Shown here: positions 62,934-64,000 of the stretch, piece by piece
How the letters are laid out: each line of letters begins with the position of its first letter
Position numbering within the stretch: the stretch's first letter is position 1
NCBI GenBank assembly: GCA_003023695.1
Contig: PXYW01000006.1
Span: 1 to 64,000 of the forward strand
Origin: Sulfobacillus benefaciens
GTDB taxonomy: Bacteria > Bacillota > Sulfobacillia > Sulfobacillales > Sulfobacillaceae
Direction of reading: 5' to 3'
DNA: 64,000 nucleotides
Made by a program: the position numbers and the translations under genes
Notes under the pieces: model-generated
The model's database searches: none
Seen by the model: the letters and a program-made list of their open reading frames with translations, nothing else
Told to the model about the DNA's origin: nothing

Positions 62934-64000
62934 GTGAGAAAGCCGGGAAAAAAATTGGCCATAGCGGGCTGTTTGCTGTTAGGGTGTAGCGGGCTTTTGG
63001 CGGGATGCGGCACGAGTACGGCATCAACGAGCCATGCGGCCCCATTATATTTCTTAGATACGTGGGACTACAACGCTGGTCTAACGCCAATGAATGGCAA
63101 TAGTGTATCGGCGATTATGAACGGGTTGGTTACCACAGATCTGGCGATGCAGTTACAGGACAACAATCGTTATTACCCGGAAATTGCTTCGCGTTGGACC
63201 CAAACCGGAAGAACGCTTACTGTGTATCTACGGCCCAATGCCAAATGGTCCAACGGAACCCCTCTAACTGCCACCGATGTGAAAATGAGTGTGGAGTTGG
63301 GATACATCTTTGGGTATTCGACCGCCTCGCGACTGGCAGCAATTCACATTGTCAACCCGCATGAGATTCAATTTGTCGAGAATACCAACTTTCCATACTT
63401 TGCTCATGACCTGTTGGCATTAACCCCATTGTATCCCGCCTCTGAATATGCGCATTTGGTGCCAGCAAACATTGCACAAATTTACCAAACTTCGTTGGGG
63501 AGCGGTAATGCCGCAAATGAAGCAAGTAACGCGATAAGCGCCTTAAGCAAAAAAATTACCGCGTACAAGTCCAACTACTTTTTAGGCGATGGCCCCTACT
63601 CTATTAAATCGATGACCAGTGGTGAGGCGATTTTAACCAAGAATCCGTATTTTTGGAACGCTGGTGCAGTTAAAGTACCAGAAATTGTAGCCTATAACGT
63701 TCCTGGCAATGCCCAGGCGTGGGGGTATTTTCTTGGCGGCAAGGCAGACTTCGGATCATACGTAGCGCCCCCGACGATTATGAAAGAGTGGTTGGCAAAA
63801 ACGACGCATCACTTTGTTAAACCCAACGCATTTGCCCAGGCTACATTGGTATTTAATCCTGACGTGTACCCATTTAACCTGGTGAAAGTGCGGCAGGCCA
63901 TGGCCTATATTATTAATCGGAAAGCAATCACCCACATTGCTGAGCCTGTCATCGGCCACTGGGTTCGTCGGCCCAGCGGTGCGTTTTTCAGCCTAACCAA
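62934..64000 (+). CDS. ABC transporter solute-binding lipoprotein (SBP_bac_5), truncated by the window end
   Basis: The open frame from GTG 62934 has no stop before 64000. Its N-terminus has RKPGKKLAIAGCLLLGCSG with two possible lipoboxes, LLLGC and LLAGC; the second, just before GTSTAST, is the likelier lipidation site. The mature part shows family-5 features: LNG-like NGLVTTDLAMQ, YYPEIASRWTQTGRTLTVYL, RPNAKWSNGTPLTATDVKMS, GDGPYSIKSMTSGEAILTKN and MAYIINRKAI. Such proteins bind peptides, nickel or other ligands for ABC importers. AGGGGTGGG lies upstream. At least 355 residues are seen; the permease genes would follow. Confidence 0.9.
   Translation, partial: MRKPGKKLAIAGCLLLGCSGLLAGCGTSTASTSHAAPLYFLDTWDYNAGLTPMNGNSVSAIMNGLVTTDLAMQLQDNNRYYPEIASRWTQTGRTLTVYLRPNAKWSNGTPLTATDVKMSVELGYIFGYSTASRLAAIHIVNPHEIQFVENTNFPYFAHDLLALTPLYPASEYAHLVPANIAQIYQTSLGSGNAANEASNAISALSKKITAYKSNYFLGDGPYSIKSMTSGEAILTKNPYFWNAGAVKVPEIVAYNVPGNAQAWGYFLGGKADFGSYVAPPTIMKEWLAKTTHHFVKPNAFAQATLVFNPDVYPFNLVKVRQAMAYIINRKAITHIAEPVIGHWVRRPSGAFFSLT

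Noticed and set aside
1-64000. CRISPR array, rRNA operon or replication origin
   Set aside because: No regularly spaced repeats, rRNA-like segments or DnaA-box clusters were noticed on reading through the window.

Overview
The window reads as about 64 kb of chromosome from a thermo-acidophilic, low-to-mid GC Firmicute. Gene content and style (menaquinone, ETF with a membrane Fe-S oxidoreductase, FeoA/FeoB, TatC, many GTG/TTG starts with strong GGAGG sites, a Leu T-box, a TPP riboswitch) fit Sulfobacillus or a close relative. That assignment is inference from protein style, because no rRNA or complete tRNA is present.

Layout. 1-240: the 3' half of a tRNA-Gln followed by a terminator, the classic footprint of an element integrated at a tRNA 3' end. 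566-1556: a double-GNAT acetyltransferase. 1628-9209 (minus): a complete, overlapping menaquinone operon menF-menD-menH-menB-menE-menA plus a small membrane protein. 9300-13900: a decayed zone with an IS200/IS605-like remnant, an ISKra4-like transposase remnant, a lipoprotein and broken genes. 13800-21833: a Leu T-box leader and the operon ilvN-ilvC-leuA-leuB-ilvB-ilvE-pheA. 22143-25411: a TPP riboswitch and an AIR-synthase-like gene, thiD, thiE and tenA. 25516-33725: mgsA, a tyrosine-phosphatase-like protein, a secreted repeat protein, a YigZ-like protein, and a plus-strand run of glycolipid glycosyltransferase, MFS transporter, 27-codon leader and polysaccharide deacetylase.

33864-38703: a CoxG / XdhC / MobA-like / acyl-CoA synthetase / hydrolase run, which looks like molybdenum-hydroxylase accessory functions without the hydroxylase. 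38786-41301: NarL-type two-component system, tatC, feoA. 41374-43377: a membrane Fe-S oxidoreductase resembling FadF/EtfD. 43553-47790: an MFS transporter, feoB, a 55-aa zinc-ribbon protein and a DUF881 protein. 48031-53495: a TCA operon icd-mdh-malic enzyme-sucC-sucD. 53552-54363: two divergent XRE regulators with clear palindromic operators. 54497-59336: haem operon hemA-hemX-hemC-hemD-hemB. 59383-62759: a 59-aa protein, selA, etfB, etfA. 62934 to the window end: a truncated peptide/nickel-type ABC solute-binding lipoprotein.

How the parts may work together. Menaquinone made by the men operon could accept electrons that EtfBA collects and the FadF/EtfD-like protein passes through the membrane. 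The TCA operon supplies NAD(P)H and succinyl-CoA, the haem genes supply cytochromes, and Feo brings in iron. The least conventional parts are the TPP-controlled AIR-synthase-like gene, the XRE pair with its operator array, the hydroxylase-free Cox/Xdh accessory cluster, the duplicated secreted repeat protein, and several short genes or leaders under 60 codons.
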